Below, piece after piece: positions 23,562-37,900 of a stretch of 64,000 nucleotides of DNA. Source of the DNA: Bursaphelenchus xylophilus (lineage: Eukaryota > Nematoda > Chromadorea > Rhabditida > Aphelenchoididae); contig CAJFCV020000006.1 of assembly GCA_904066235.2 (NCBI GenBank), positions 4,588,001 through 4,652,000 on the forward strand, written 5' to 3'. The notes under the pieces are model-generated. The model searched no databases and was not told where the DNA came from. It saw only the letters and a program-made list of their open reading frames with translations. Position 1 is the first letter of the stretch. Each line of letters opens with the position of its first letter. The translations under genes and the position numbers were made by a program.

Positions 23562-25911
23562 GGTACTACCCTGCAAAAAAAGAAATATTAAACCTGAGTC
23601 AAACGTGCACCACATAATAAATGCGCGAGCGGGCTTCGGTTTACTGGCTTGAGGCCGGTTCGTTCCAGCCACAAACATCGAAGGCCTTTTTTAGGCCACG
23701 GGGAGTACAACTGAAAAAGAGACGAAAAGGTCCGAAAAATAATAAAAAGCGTGAAAAAGAAATTTGCAGTTGGTTGGACATAAATTAAAAGAAAAATACT
23801 GGTGTTTACATCCAAGTGGAGGGTTTCAAGGATCAACTGACCTGGTAATGGAAATAAAGACTTCAAACCTCAAAAGAAATTCGTGACAAACAGGAAATAT
23901 TTTGTCAACAACAAACTTGATGAGAAGGATAATAAGCTGGACGATAAAAATTACAACACAGTTGCTCAAACACTTCGGTAAGAGTTCATTAACCCTCTCC
24001 GACAAAATACACAGCCGTTTAGTCCTTTGTCAGGTATGGTCCCATCAATCCTCAACGCCCACATTTCGCGCCTATTACAATAGTACAATACAATCAAAAA
24101 TGTCTCTGAATCATTGGCCTTTATTTGCAAAATCATACGTATGCAATTTGAGAAGCTTCCAGATCACTTTGGGCTCCTAGCACACCTACATTAACCCAAA
24201 CTTTCCACTCAAACATACCTAAAAACATCAGCAGACCACGTGCAAAAAAATTGTCTGTTATCAGACGAACCGTTTTACAAAAAATATCACGTAAAGAGAA
24301 AAGAAACGTCGTTGAAGGCACAGAAGTTGAAGCCGAACACGCGTCTCGGCTATCTCTCCGGCTCGCGCCCGAGTTTCTATTTTTCGTGAGTGGACATGTT
24401 ATACGAAAGGGAAAAAAGCTGGGATTTGAAGGTAAGATAAGGTGTTTCAAAGGGTAAAAGGTAATATGGAGTATTTTAAATAAACGGGAGAAAATTTTAA
24501 CATAGTTTACACTTAAAATTCAAAAGTTATATAGGTAATATTACTTTAAACGTTAGAAATATTCAAATTTTACAAAATAATGCAGCGATCACCCAAAAAA
24601 ATCCACGTATTACGGAACAAAGTACAAGGCTTTAACTGTATTCAGACACATTCGTGGTAAAGACAGAGAAAAAAGCGAAGATTTAACGCCTTTTTTTTGG
24701 ATGGCTGACCAAGCTTTTCTTTCGCTCTGTAACAAAAACTGGCTGACAGAACTGCAACCAAGACATCGGGATGGAAAGCAGGTGCAAAATGCTGTCCAAA
24801 ATATAATGTTTTCAAGGACTAACAAGGTCATTTCGGCCTCAAAATATATACTATTTTTTTTTGATGACCTAAAATTATATAGATGACAAAATTTAATCGC
24901 TAGTTAATTTTTACAAACTATATAATAGCTGCTGTACAACAAAGAGTGATGCAAAAGCTACTCGCAAACACCAAATGTCTGTTCAAAACCCCGGCTAGAC
25001 CCTACAAATTACAGTCAAAGAGTGCACTTCCGTTTCGCTGCGCGCATTTTGACCTCAAAAGCAAACAAACGAACAGAAACTGGTCAGCGCCTTCGGTTCT
25101 CTTGACCATTCCGATTACGAAAGTCGTCAAAGAATAGCTATTCTACGCGCACAATAGCATTCCCTTTTATGGGTTACCAACAAAAGACGATTGCACCGTG
25201 CGAGAAATTGTAGTTATTAGGATGACGTCATTCCTAGAGGAGCTATTCCCAGTAATTTGCAGCAGAAAACCTACAAATGCCTTTGAAATACGCTGAGACT
25301 TGTTCCCAAACGAGTTCAACATCCTCTTGATTCCAGTTCCCTCCTTTTGATATTCATTGCTTTCCTTCGCACTGTGCGGTGAGTAAAAGTCTCCGGCCCC
25401 TTGAAGATGAACACTGTATGTCATTCCAAATAGAACAGCCACTAATCGACGGTGAATTTCGCACAAAAGTAGAAATATTTTTGAGGCCCATTTTGAAAAT
25501 CTACGTGGAGTTTCGAAAAAATATCTTTCCAAAAAACCGGTAAAATGTGAGGAGTTTTAGCGTGCAAACTCTTACAATTAGAGGCCGGCCGCATCCTAAC
25601 CAAACCCCCAGATTTGATAATCAAACACTTATTTTTCATCAATTCACATATTGTATATATTATACTACCCAAAAAAACTCTCCAAACTCCTTCAACATTA
25701 GCCATTTATTGGGTTTCTAATAAATACAGTTGAAAAATACATTACTAGCTATTATCAACGAAATATGTACTGATACTGCATAACAAACAATAAGAGTACT
25801 GTAATCACAAGTAAAGAGTAATATCTACTGTATAATTTAAAAAACAAAATAATTTATATATATTCTGCCGGGCCGGCGGTTATAACAAAGTAATTCGTTA
25901 GGTGGGAGGAA
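23562..25911. other. Intergenic, no gene supported
   Basis: This holds the SURF4 promoter side and the RAMP4 3' side. Overlapping minus-strand frames at 25167-25532 and 25442-25705 lack recognisable domains and splice partners, and I leave them uncalled. A patch at about 24300-24400 is richer in GC than its surroundings and has no clear reading. Confidence 0.4.
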
Positions 25912-26325
25912 TTAGAAGCCCGTTTTGATGGCTCGGATGATCTCGAACACAGCTGACCCACAGACGACAAACACCAAAAGAGCGACCAACCATTGGGTTG
26001 AGTTCGTCTTGTCAGCTTGCTTAGTCTGAAAAAGAAGTCAGTTAGCTCTAGTGACTATAACGCATCAATATAATCGGTGCCCTTAGCCATTAGTTAACGC
26101 GCTGTCAAAAATCAGCTGTTGTCTTATTTTTATATTTCTATATTATGAACAATACAAGCAAATGTTTGAAGGTCCAAAAATCAACATTTAAGACCTTGAT
26201 AATCTCTAAACCCAAAGACAGAACAAGAAATAACGACTCACCAAACTCTTGGGGATGTTGCCGCGGGTAGTAACGTTTTTGCTGAAGGCATTGTTGGCGA
26301 CGTTCATGCGTTGCTTTGGGGCCAT
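25912..26325 (-). CDS. SERP1: RAMP4/SERP1 translocon-associated small membrane protein
   Basis: Two exons, 26242-26325 and 25912-26025, joined in phase 0, give 65 residues. The sequence starts MAPKQRMNVANNAFSKN and continues with RGNIPKS, then a tail anchor with WLVALLVFVVCGSAVFEII and ends RAIKTGF. Human SERP1 (66 residues) has VAKQRIRMANEKHSKN, RGNV, WLLALFIFVVCGSAIFQII and RMGM at the same positions. RAMP4 binds the Sec61 translocon and stabilises nascent membrane proteins during ER stress; its transcript is a usual target of the unfolded-protein response. It is encoded on the same strand as two SURF4 genes 2.3 kb downstream. Confidence 0.96.
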
Positions 26326-29985
<3,660 letters not shown>

Positions 29986-30906
29986 ACGCACGGTGCACTC
30001 AACAGTTATCACGAAAATCTCTTAATGTTCGGAGCAGGAAATTCGGCGAATTTCACAATTTGTAGGCGAAAATTGTAAAATTTGCGAGTTTTTGACATTT
30101 TTATCGTCAGCCTTAGTTTTCTCGTGGTATCAAGAGAATTTTTGGCACTCTGAACACGTCATAGCCTCATATCCGCCATAACATACAATTCTATGCTGTA
30201 GTTTTTTGATGATTTTTTGGTTTTTGGAACGCAAAGTGCAAATTTTATTCGAAATTGCACTGTGCGGAGATTTTTTCTTGCGATTGCACAGTGCAAAGAC
30301 TTTTTGTGTTTGCACGGTGCGGCCAAAATCTTCTTTTGGTAGCACAGTGCAATTTATAAATTTTTCGCACTGTGCAGGTTTGGCTGATAAGGGTGAAGAT
30401 TTTGGAAATGTTTGTAATTTGTTTGTAATAGCCATTTCTATCGATTTCTAAATAGTCCACCAAATTTTTACTTACTGTAATTAGTCGTATTCTCCAATTG
30501 CACCTGTAAATTGTATTTTAAACCTATACTTAATTGTAATAACCCGTAAATCAATGAATTTAATAACCCACTTTGTGATATCCATCTGTTTCTGGCCTAG
30601 AAAACATGAATTGTCGTCATAATGACCCGCTTCCCGACTATCAACACCCTTCTTTCTACTTACTAGAATAAAATTTTCATTCTAAGCCTTTCCTATGTAA
30701 AAATTATGGTAATAGAGCATTATGATAAGATTTTTTACCGAGTTTTGGAATAAATAACTTTAAAAAATTTTGAGTTTGCATTTTTGTAAAAATTTTTTCA
30801 ATTTTTGCTCATTTCTCATCCAAATCAGCCTTCGGTCGGTTGGAATATTCGATATCCAACCTGCTCATCGCCCCATCACCTTTGAACTGGATCGATTTGA
30901 AACGAC
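29986..30906. other. rab-14 3' flank and spacer
   Basis: This holds the rab-14 3' UTR, the GCACNGTGC repeat array (30257-30375) and AT-rich spacer before the next plus-strand gene. No further open frame of interest. No AATAAA occurs in the first 150 bases after the stop. Confidence 0.4.
30257..30375. repeat. Array of five GCACNGTGC near-palindromes
   Basis: Copies lie at 30257-30265, 30286-30294, 30312-30320, 30342-30350 and 30367-30375, spaced 25-30 bases apart. Three centre bases occur (T, A, G). A weaker relative (GCAAAGTGC) lies about 25 bases upstream. The array starts 272 bases after the rab-14 stop codon. Similar copies follow the GPCR stop codon at 52598-52800. Neighbouring copies could pair with one another in RNA to make short hairpins, or the repeats could be protein-binding sites; nothing here decides. 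Confidence 0.7.
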
Positions 30907-31869
30907 ATGTTATCCATGAGGGCTTTTGAGGACACGTTTGGGATCCTCTTCGTCCCTTTGATTGTCTTTCTCATCGGGTATAGCTGTGCGAAGAGGGGAG
31001 CAAAACAGGTACGATTGTAGCGCATAATAAAAATTTTTTTTTATTTTCTACCTACTGTATAAAATTTGTTTTTTTTTCGACCTGCGCCCGAGCTTTTACT
31101 TAGCGGTTTTTAGCTAGATCTCAAGTTTTTATTCTTTGGTAGATAGAAGAAGATCTTACGTTTAAATTCCCAGTTCTGTAACGTTTTTTGAGTCATCTTA
31201 TGTTATAAGCCGCATTTTTACAATTAAACTTTTTCCGCAGCCTGCAAAAAATTATTTCTTTTTTGAATTTTACCGTAAACCGGAAGTGTTGCATCCTAGT
31301 TTACCCAGTTTGCCCAGAATCAAAACCGCATCCCAGAAGAGGCCTCCCCAAAACCGGTGCCGCCAGTCCAAGGTGCTCTTGCAACAGTCAAATCTGACAA
31401 AGCTCAGGTTCCCTCCACCAAACCCACGGCCAAAGGGATTGATTTGGAATCCGAAAAGACTTGTGTTTGCCCATCAAAGAGGTCGCGGAAATCGCCGAGA
31501 AGTAGGAGTAAAAAATCGCCGGCAAAGCAAAAGGATGAAAGCAAAAAGAAACCGGCGAAAACTGGACCTGGTAAGGAGAAGATTGCAAGTGAAAATGTCG
31601 GAGTTTCTTTAGTCAAAATTGTCACTTCCCTGGAGCAAACTCAAATATCTGCTGGGACGATTAAAAAGTCGGAAGTTCAGCCCCAACCGAAGCGATTGAA
31701 GACCGCGAAGAACGACGATGAAGACTCGGACAATTGTATTAATCCTCCGGTGGCAGAGCTGGATGTGGACAAGACTCAGGACAGCAATGATCGAGTTGTT
31801 CATGATGACGATGACACAAATGACAATGAAGATGACATTATGAAAAAGGACAAAAATTTGAGTGAATAA
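30907..31869 (+). CDS. Small membrane-anchored protein with long charged tail
   Basis: Two exons, 30907-31008 and 31318-31869 (TAA), join in phase 0 and give 217 residues. Residues 12-26 (ILFVPLIVFLIGYSC) are a hydrophobic anchor, followed by CAKRGAKQ. The rest is a low-complexity tail: proline-rich, then very basic (KRSRKSPRSRSKKSPAKQK, near residues 77-95), then acidic, ending in a run with DDDDTND and KKDKNLSE. I do not recognise a family. The second exon has more than one usable acceptor; the one chosen (GCCCAG, 31317) keeps the longest frame. The ATG at 30907 could be replaced by one at 30916. A basic-acidic tail on a short N-terminal anchor suggests an ER or nuclear-envelope protein, but this is inference. 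Confidence 0.55.
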
Positions 31870-32609
31870 ACAAAACAATTTCTTGATTTTTTTTTTATTT
31901 TTTGATTGCTAAAAATGCGAAAAAATTGTACGAACATATTTTGATGAAAATTGGAAAAAAATAAAGCATAATAATTTTTCAAGGCACATTCGAGATTTTA
32001 GCCTGCGTTTTTATAATAGCGATTTGGATCTTGGAAGGTGTACCATTAGAATTTGAAGCAAATTACGGTTAGTTTCTCAAATTATAATGACTTTATCCTA
32101 CCTCGTGACAAAGAGATGTAATTTTTTTGTTGCCCTGATCCAAACTTTTCCGACAGCCGCGGTCAAAATTAAAAACTCAAAAAAAATTTTTTTCTTGCGC
32201 CCGCTAGGGCTCACGGAAAAGGAAATGTTTTCTACAGTAGAGCACAGAATCAACTGATGATCAAACTTGTTGAAGACGTCATATTTATCACCGTTTTCGA
32301 ATTTTGGTCTTTATCGGCGGGGTATATTTCAAAAAGCAGTAAAAACGCGGCGTTCAACATTTTTACCAGATTTTTTCCTCAAAAAGCCTTATGATTTCTT
32401 CCGTATTTTCTTACCATATTGTTTTCGGATTTGTTGCAAGTACTTAAGAGTAACATCTGCTCCATTTAATATCATCATTATTTCCCAATTCCCCTGCAAA
32501 TTGGGCCGACCTTTGTTCTGCCGGATCGCCTCGTGTTGTACGGTGTGTTTATCTTACACAACCAACTGACACCACGTGTCTATTTTTTTCTTTGTTTCCC
32601 CCGAGGCAA

Positions 32610-32757
32610 GACAAGATTGAACGGCTCAATGCCGAGCACACGTTTCCCGATTTCTTTGGGGATCTCACGGAATCGAGGGATCTCTGGGTGTTATTGGAAG
32701 TGGAGAACACGAGGCGTAAACGGATCACTTGTCCATTGGGTTCGCAAGATTTATGAA
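32610..32757 (+). other. Coding-like fragment, possible terminal exon
   Basis: The frame reads DKIERLNAEHTFPDFFGDL, then TESRDLWVLLEVENTRRKR and ends ITCPLGSQDL with a TGA. The composition is protein-like and less AT-biased than its surroundings, and the frame stays open upstream to about 32455 without an ATG. A shift of one base near 32745 would instead continue as IYEPDEKAVINVRND. I find no upstream exon that joins it and no recognised domain. It may be the last exon of an unidentified gene or a decayed remnant. Confidence 0.3.
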
Positions 32758-33165
32758 CCGGATGAGAAGGCGGTGATCAATGTGAGAAATGATGGGGAAG
32801 GGAAATCACAAAAGACACATTACACATTGCATTGCTATTTGAAAGGATAAAGATGTTAATGAGATGTTGCAAAGCTGGCAAACGAGATCTTGTGCTTTTC
32901 GGGGACGTTATCTTGGGGAATTACTTTGCAGCCACATTCAAATTTTTGCAATTTCTGTGTATTGCTTTTCAAGGAATATTCAAAGCTCCTGTCCTTATAG
33001 AAATAAGGGGTAAAGTTTGTAATGTCCACAAATTTCGATTTTTTTCTTTTTTTATCACGTCATTAGGTTTTTCAAAAGCTGATTATAAGATGATTTATCC
33101 AAAATTGATTTTGAAAAAAAGTCTTTTATCCAACGATGCGGGATATTTTCTTTGTGATGACTGTA

Positions 33166-33384
33166 CAGGGTGGGCCACTCGAAGCTTCCGTCCACTTTTT
33201 TAGAGTTCTCCGCGGAGACTCCGTCGATTTCCAAGAAATTTGGATTTTTTTGGAGCTGAGACTCGCCATTTTCAACCAATTGCATTCAACTTTCAACCGA
33301 AGAAAAATCTAAACTTTATGAAAATCGGCGGAGTCTCCGCGGAGAAATGTAAAAAAAGAGGACGGAAGGCAGCGGCCCACCCTG
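33166..33384. mobile_element. Mariner/Tc1-like MITE, 219 bp
   Basis: The element starts CAGGGTGGGCCACTCGAAG and ends in the near reverse complement ..GCGGCCCACCCTG, flanked on both sides by TA (33164-33165 and 33385-33386). Internal inverted segments also pair: TCTCCGCGGAGACTCCG on the left and CGGAGTCTCCGCGGAGA on the right. A TA target and CAGGGTG-type ends are the usual signature of mariner-family non-autonomous elements. It encodes no protein. Confidence 0.85.
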
Positions 33385-33790
33385 TAGATAAGAGTCTCAT
33401 CGGTAACTCATTGCATCTTCAGAAATTACAGACATGGCAGAGTATTTACTTTTAAAATGCATAGTATCCAACACAAATCTGAGGAAGATTTACAGAGAAA
33501 TAGCTTTCGACAATCTGACAATGAATAGAGTAGAAATTTTGTTCAACCAATCGCAAAGGCCCAAAAAAATAATTGCTAATTAACTACATGAAATATATGA
33601 ATTTCGCTCTTGGGAGGTTTATTTTTATCCAAAGTTGACGCTCGTGATCCCTAAAATAATCCGTTATAAATGGGTTTTCCTGCACGTGAGGTCGTTGCTT
33701 AGAGAAAACTGTTCAGTCCACCAGAACTTTTTAATTTTAGATCTATCCTGATCAAAATATTGAACTCTAAGAAGCCAATTACCAAGTTTT

Positions 33791-34087
33791 TTAAATTGCC
33801 TCCTCCTCTAACATTTTTATTTTTAATAGCCCATCTTTTTTCCCCACTGCCATAACAGCAAATCTCGATGAATCACCGTGCCCTCCCTTATTTCTACCGA
33901 TTTCATGAAAAAACATTTGTTTTCCCTTTCTGTCTGGCCGATTGTAGGCGTGGCACGGCCTTCTCTGAACACCGTTCGGCCCTCGGGCAAAATACCAGTT
34001 GTCGAGTGCACGTCGCACCAACAAGATTGACAGAAAACGTGATTTTCCCTCGTTTGTGCGTTGAAATTTCATAATTTTCGCAGACAT
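33791..34087 (-). CDS. Possible small basic protein, unrecognised
   Basis: A 98-codon frame starts MSAKIMKFQRTNEGKSRF and contains ALDNWYFARGPNGVQRRP, GRNKGGHGDSSRF and a C-terminal KIKMLEEEAI. Composition is balanced and glycine/arginine-rich in the middle, unlike chance translation of AT-rich DNA. No family is recognised. The frame is also open upstream to 34195. A perfect 36-bp palindrome lies three bases upstream of this start codon, in the presumed leader, and includes a possible TTTCAG acceptor. Evidence for expression is lacking. Confidence 0.35.
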   Translation of the reverse strand: MSAKIMKFQRTNEGKSRFLSILLVRRALDNWYFARGPNGVQRRPCHAYNRPDRKGKQMFFHEIGRNKGGHGDSSRFAVMAVGKKDGLLKIKMLEEEAI

Positions 34088-34090
34088 CTT

Positions 34091-34126
34091 GATTTCAGGT
34101 ACGAGTGGCCACTCGTACCTGAAATC
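34091..34126. repeat. Perfect 36-bp palindrome
   Basis: GATTTCAGGTACGAGTGG is followed directly by its exact reverse complement, with no spacer. As DNA it could extrude a cruciform; as RNA it would make an 18-bp stem with little or no loop. It sits immediately before the ATG at 34087 of a candidate minus-strand gene, and about 850 bp upstream of the PPM gene on the plus strand. Confidence 0.9.
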
Positions 34127-34962
34127 GCAAGTGGGGTTTGTGGGGCTGCGGAATGATGCAATTTTAGTTGAGTTTAGTGATTTCACGTTTATCATAAGAT
34201 GGTAATGATTTCACTATAGAGAACCTGAAAGTCTTTTTAAAATTTGGAAGCGCATTTTACGTAGGCCCTGGATTAATTTACGGTATTTTGGATCTGGCTT
34301 TGTAGGCACATGTAATAATATATTCAACGATCTTTGACGGGCAAAGAGCTATGAAAAATGAGACGAATTGGTGAGATAATCAAGGTTTTGGATACGCTTT
34401 GTAAAATTTACCTTTTCCTTTTTTCATCCACTCTAAGTTTTGAGTTTTTGACAATTTTTACCTACCCTTTTTATCTGTGTATATTTCGTACAAAAACCTT
34501 ACGGTAACCTTTTAAAACTGCGATTGCAATTTATGTCATCTTTCATCCAGTTTCCGGGTGTATGCGTTGTACATACATATTTCCTTGGATTTTCCTGATT
34601 ACCTCAAAAAAATTTGCATATATCACCTAACCTCTCTGGCTATATCAACTATATCAATTTTGTTGTGTTCACATTATAACTTGATGTTTGATCTCCTCCC
34701 CACCCTCACCTATTTATAGCTTTTGTTCAGTTTTCTTTGAACCTGATTCCCTCGTTTGCACAAGTGGCGGCACGTTGATCTGTGCACTTTTATCTTTCTC
34801 CCCCCTCTTCCTTTGTATGATGGCAATTGTTCTTGACTTATTCCAATATTTTTGCCGGTGATCGCTCGTGTTTTTTGATCCGTGAAAATCCTTGTCAAAA
34901 ACCGGAACTCTAGATTATGATGCCTTGAAATACCACAGACAAAACAAAATAACAAAAACATA

Positions 34963-34971
34963 TTATTTTAG
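34963..34971 (+). promoter_or_regulatory. Probable trans-splice acceptor at the PPM start codon
   Basis: TTATTTTAG ends directly at the ATG at 34972. Many nematode genes receive a spliced leader at such a site, leaving almost no native 5' UTR. An ordinary upstream non-coding exon spliced here would look the same. Confidence 0.45.
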
Positions 34972-37900
34972 ATGTTAGTGCCGATGATGGCGGATTCCTA
35001 CTCCGATTTGCTCGAGGAATTCCACGACTTGCTAATAAAACGGCCGGAAATTTATTACAGTAAGCCAAGAGGTTTTAAAAATACAATTCCATCAACCATT
35101 TCTTGTTCAAATTGTATTCTTTTCAGGTCTAATATCCTTGTTGAACTACTTTTGCTCATTTCTTTGCTTTACGTATTCCATGCATCGGTATATCAATTGG
35201 TTATTGAATCATCATTACCAGCCGTTGTTGACTGCCAAACATTTACGCAAAAACGATATGATGACTGCCATTTCATTCCGTCCAGCAAGACCCAACATTC
35301 AGACGCTGAGTTTGAAGAAAATATGCGAGATTAATAGTAAGTTGCAGCTGCAAAGTGTGAGTAAGATTTGCTGGAGTTGTTAAAAACTGTGTCTAAATTG
35401 AAGGTTCTTTTCGAAAGCTTTTATATTTTAATATTTTGCAGAAACCTGGACCTACACGCATTATAATTTCAATTTCTATGCGACGCGAGGAGAGCGGAAG
35501 CAGATGGAGGATCGGATGAGTTATCTGCACGATCTGATCAAGAATCGGACATTCTTCTCAATTTATGATGGACATGGTGGATCGGTAAGAACAACTAGCT
35601 TTTTTATCGTATTTTTCTCCAGTTTTAGGTTGTTATAAAACGAAAAAAGTTATGCGAAATTTACTTTTTCTAAAGTTTCCTCATTGCAAGAAATTTTAGT
35701 ATGTCGCCGACTACCTTGAGCGAAAATTCAATAAAAATGTGAACGACGCCATATCAAACGAAGAAGATCGAATGAACGTGGAACACTTGGATTGTCTGAG
35801 TATGGGACAAGTAATCAAAGAGACCAGCTTGAAGTTGGATAATGAATTGGTCAAGAGGAGGTTTAAACAAGCTTGCAATACTGGTAAGAGACAAAAATTT
35901 GTTAACAAGAGTGGGATTTTTTGATTTAATAGGGTCCTTTGGACAGTATTAGAGGCCTTTATAGTTAAGAAAACTGAATTGTCGACCGGTTTTTAACGAA
36001 CGAAAGAGTTGACACTTTTGAGGGGAACAGTTGACTCATTGGGTCAAGTGTTGCCTTCAGGCTGAAAAAAAGGTAATAACTTTGTATACGAAAACATTAG
36101 AAAGTATAAGACTGAGGCTTAACGTCTTGTTTACGAAGGTTTGAACGCTTTCGATGTTATCCTTAATCCTATACTCTCTATTTTCTTCACTTTTTATTGA
36201 TTGTCAAATCATGACCGACCCCCATTGATGTTTAACCCCCTAATTACCGACTTCTTTCTGAGTGTTTTGACGTTTCAATTGCGTGCCGTCAATCACAGCC
36301 GTGGGCAAATTTGTCGGCCCTAATTGATCGGGGACCCTCCGGGGCTAAATCAAAACTTTTGTTCTTATCTTTCAACTTTTATAACCTGGACAGCCAGTTT
36401 TTATTCACTTGGTGTTAGAATTTAAAATCGGTATTTTCCAGGCTCAACATTGATATCGGCGCTAATCACTCAGAACAGATACCTGACCATTATAAACGTT
36501 GGGGATTCAAGGGCTGTTGGCTGCGATCTGCAGGGAAATTGCGTTGTGCTGTCGACTGATCACAAGGCTGACAATGTAAGTTCGTATCGCTGGGCAGAAG
36601 TTGTTGTTAGTTTTTTGATTTTGAAGATGTAGGCGTATGTTTGTACTGGGAATGTCAGGCACAGAAACGAGCAATGTTTTTCCAATTTCGCGTGCAGAAA
36701 TTTAATTTTTGCTGTATCTCAAAAGGACGCCTGAACTTTCCACTCAAAAAATCGATAAATATTTTTATTTTTGCCAATTCTCAGCATCAAACCGTCACTA
36801 TTTTTTGCAAAGTTTTCGCTAAAAATCAAGTGTATCTCAAACAAAAATTGAACTCCAAATTTGAGCCAAAGAATAAAAATTTAAAAAAATGAATGTCTCC
36901 CGTTGCAACGTCAATATATTCCTCGTCATTTCTTGCCAACCCTTCATCTTTTTTTGAACCCATTCCAATATATCATGGGCCTCCCTTTCGTCCACATAAT
37001 TACGTTGACAATCCCACCATTATTGAGCTTGTGGAGAGCGGAAGCACGGGGAATGACACTTCCTGATGTTTCTTGTTTCAACTTTTTTCTTTCTTTTGAG
37101 AATATTATTCTGCCAAACAGATCATTGAATGCAGGCTAGCCTGTAAACAAATTTTTTTGCGGGGGAATTTAGACATTGTCCGTAAAGTACTGAGGGAAAA
37201 TTTTTTTTTCATAAATTTGCAATTATTTTTCTGCTCGGAGGGCAGACATTTTTTGCGCGGATGTTTTCCTCCCCTCAGGGTAGGAAGGCAAAGTCTTTAA
37301 GGCGGCTTGATTGATAGGATAAAACTTTTTGGAAGTTATAAGCTAGTATAACATATGATCTGTATGCACTTTGCAGAGCTGTGGAGAAATCGTCAATTTT
37401 GAGCCGAATACTGGCGGAGTTAATTTTAGCGCGGGATACTGTACTTTTTCTAAAAAAAATAAGGTAAATTTTGTGAAATTTTTTTTCGAATTAAAAAATT
37501 TGCTGAAAAATGTTGTACGAAAAAATATGCCATTTGGAAACAGCTTTGGAGACATCACTGCCAAAGTAAACCCGTCTAGAAGTGCATATTTTTCTGTCGT
37601 ATAACCTTTTCGAATTTATAATAAAGCCCCAAGAAGTGGAATTCCCGCTCAAAAACACAGCTCCCAACTACGTCATCATTTTCTCTTAATTCTCGAATTT
37701 TTGACCAATCGGACTCTAAAAGATACTACTTAATATCGAAAAAATACTGCTTACTACTTGATAATGAAGTGTTCCGAGCGAATTAATTTCTTTTGTTTTT
37801 CAGCCGGAAGAACGGGAACGCGTCGAGAAGGCCGGGGGATTCATCGAATACTACGGTGTTCACAGAGTTCAAGGGGTTCTGGCTGTGTCGAGGTAGGCTT

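Larger units (their letters stand above)
31870..34971. other. Intergenic with small elements and weak coding traces
   Basis: This stretch contains a coding-like fragment (32610-32757, +), a mariner-like MITE (33166-33384), a candidate minus-strand gene (33791-34087) and a 36-bp palindrome (34091-34126). The remainder is AT-rich and I see no other gene. The last part should hold the promoter or outron of the PPM phosphatase gene. Confidence 0.45.

Noticed and set aside
25167..25705. Overlapping minus-strand frames of 121 and 87 codons
   Set aside because: Two overlapping frames of similar quality with no domain, signal peptide or homologous motif; neither stands out as coding.
32832..33203. 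123-codon plus-strand frame running into the mariner-like MITE
   Set aside because: Its last part is the MITE inverted repeat and the rest is hydrophobic translation of AT-rich DNA with no domain.
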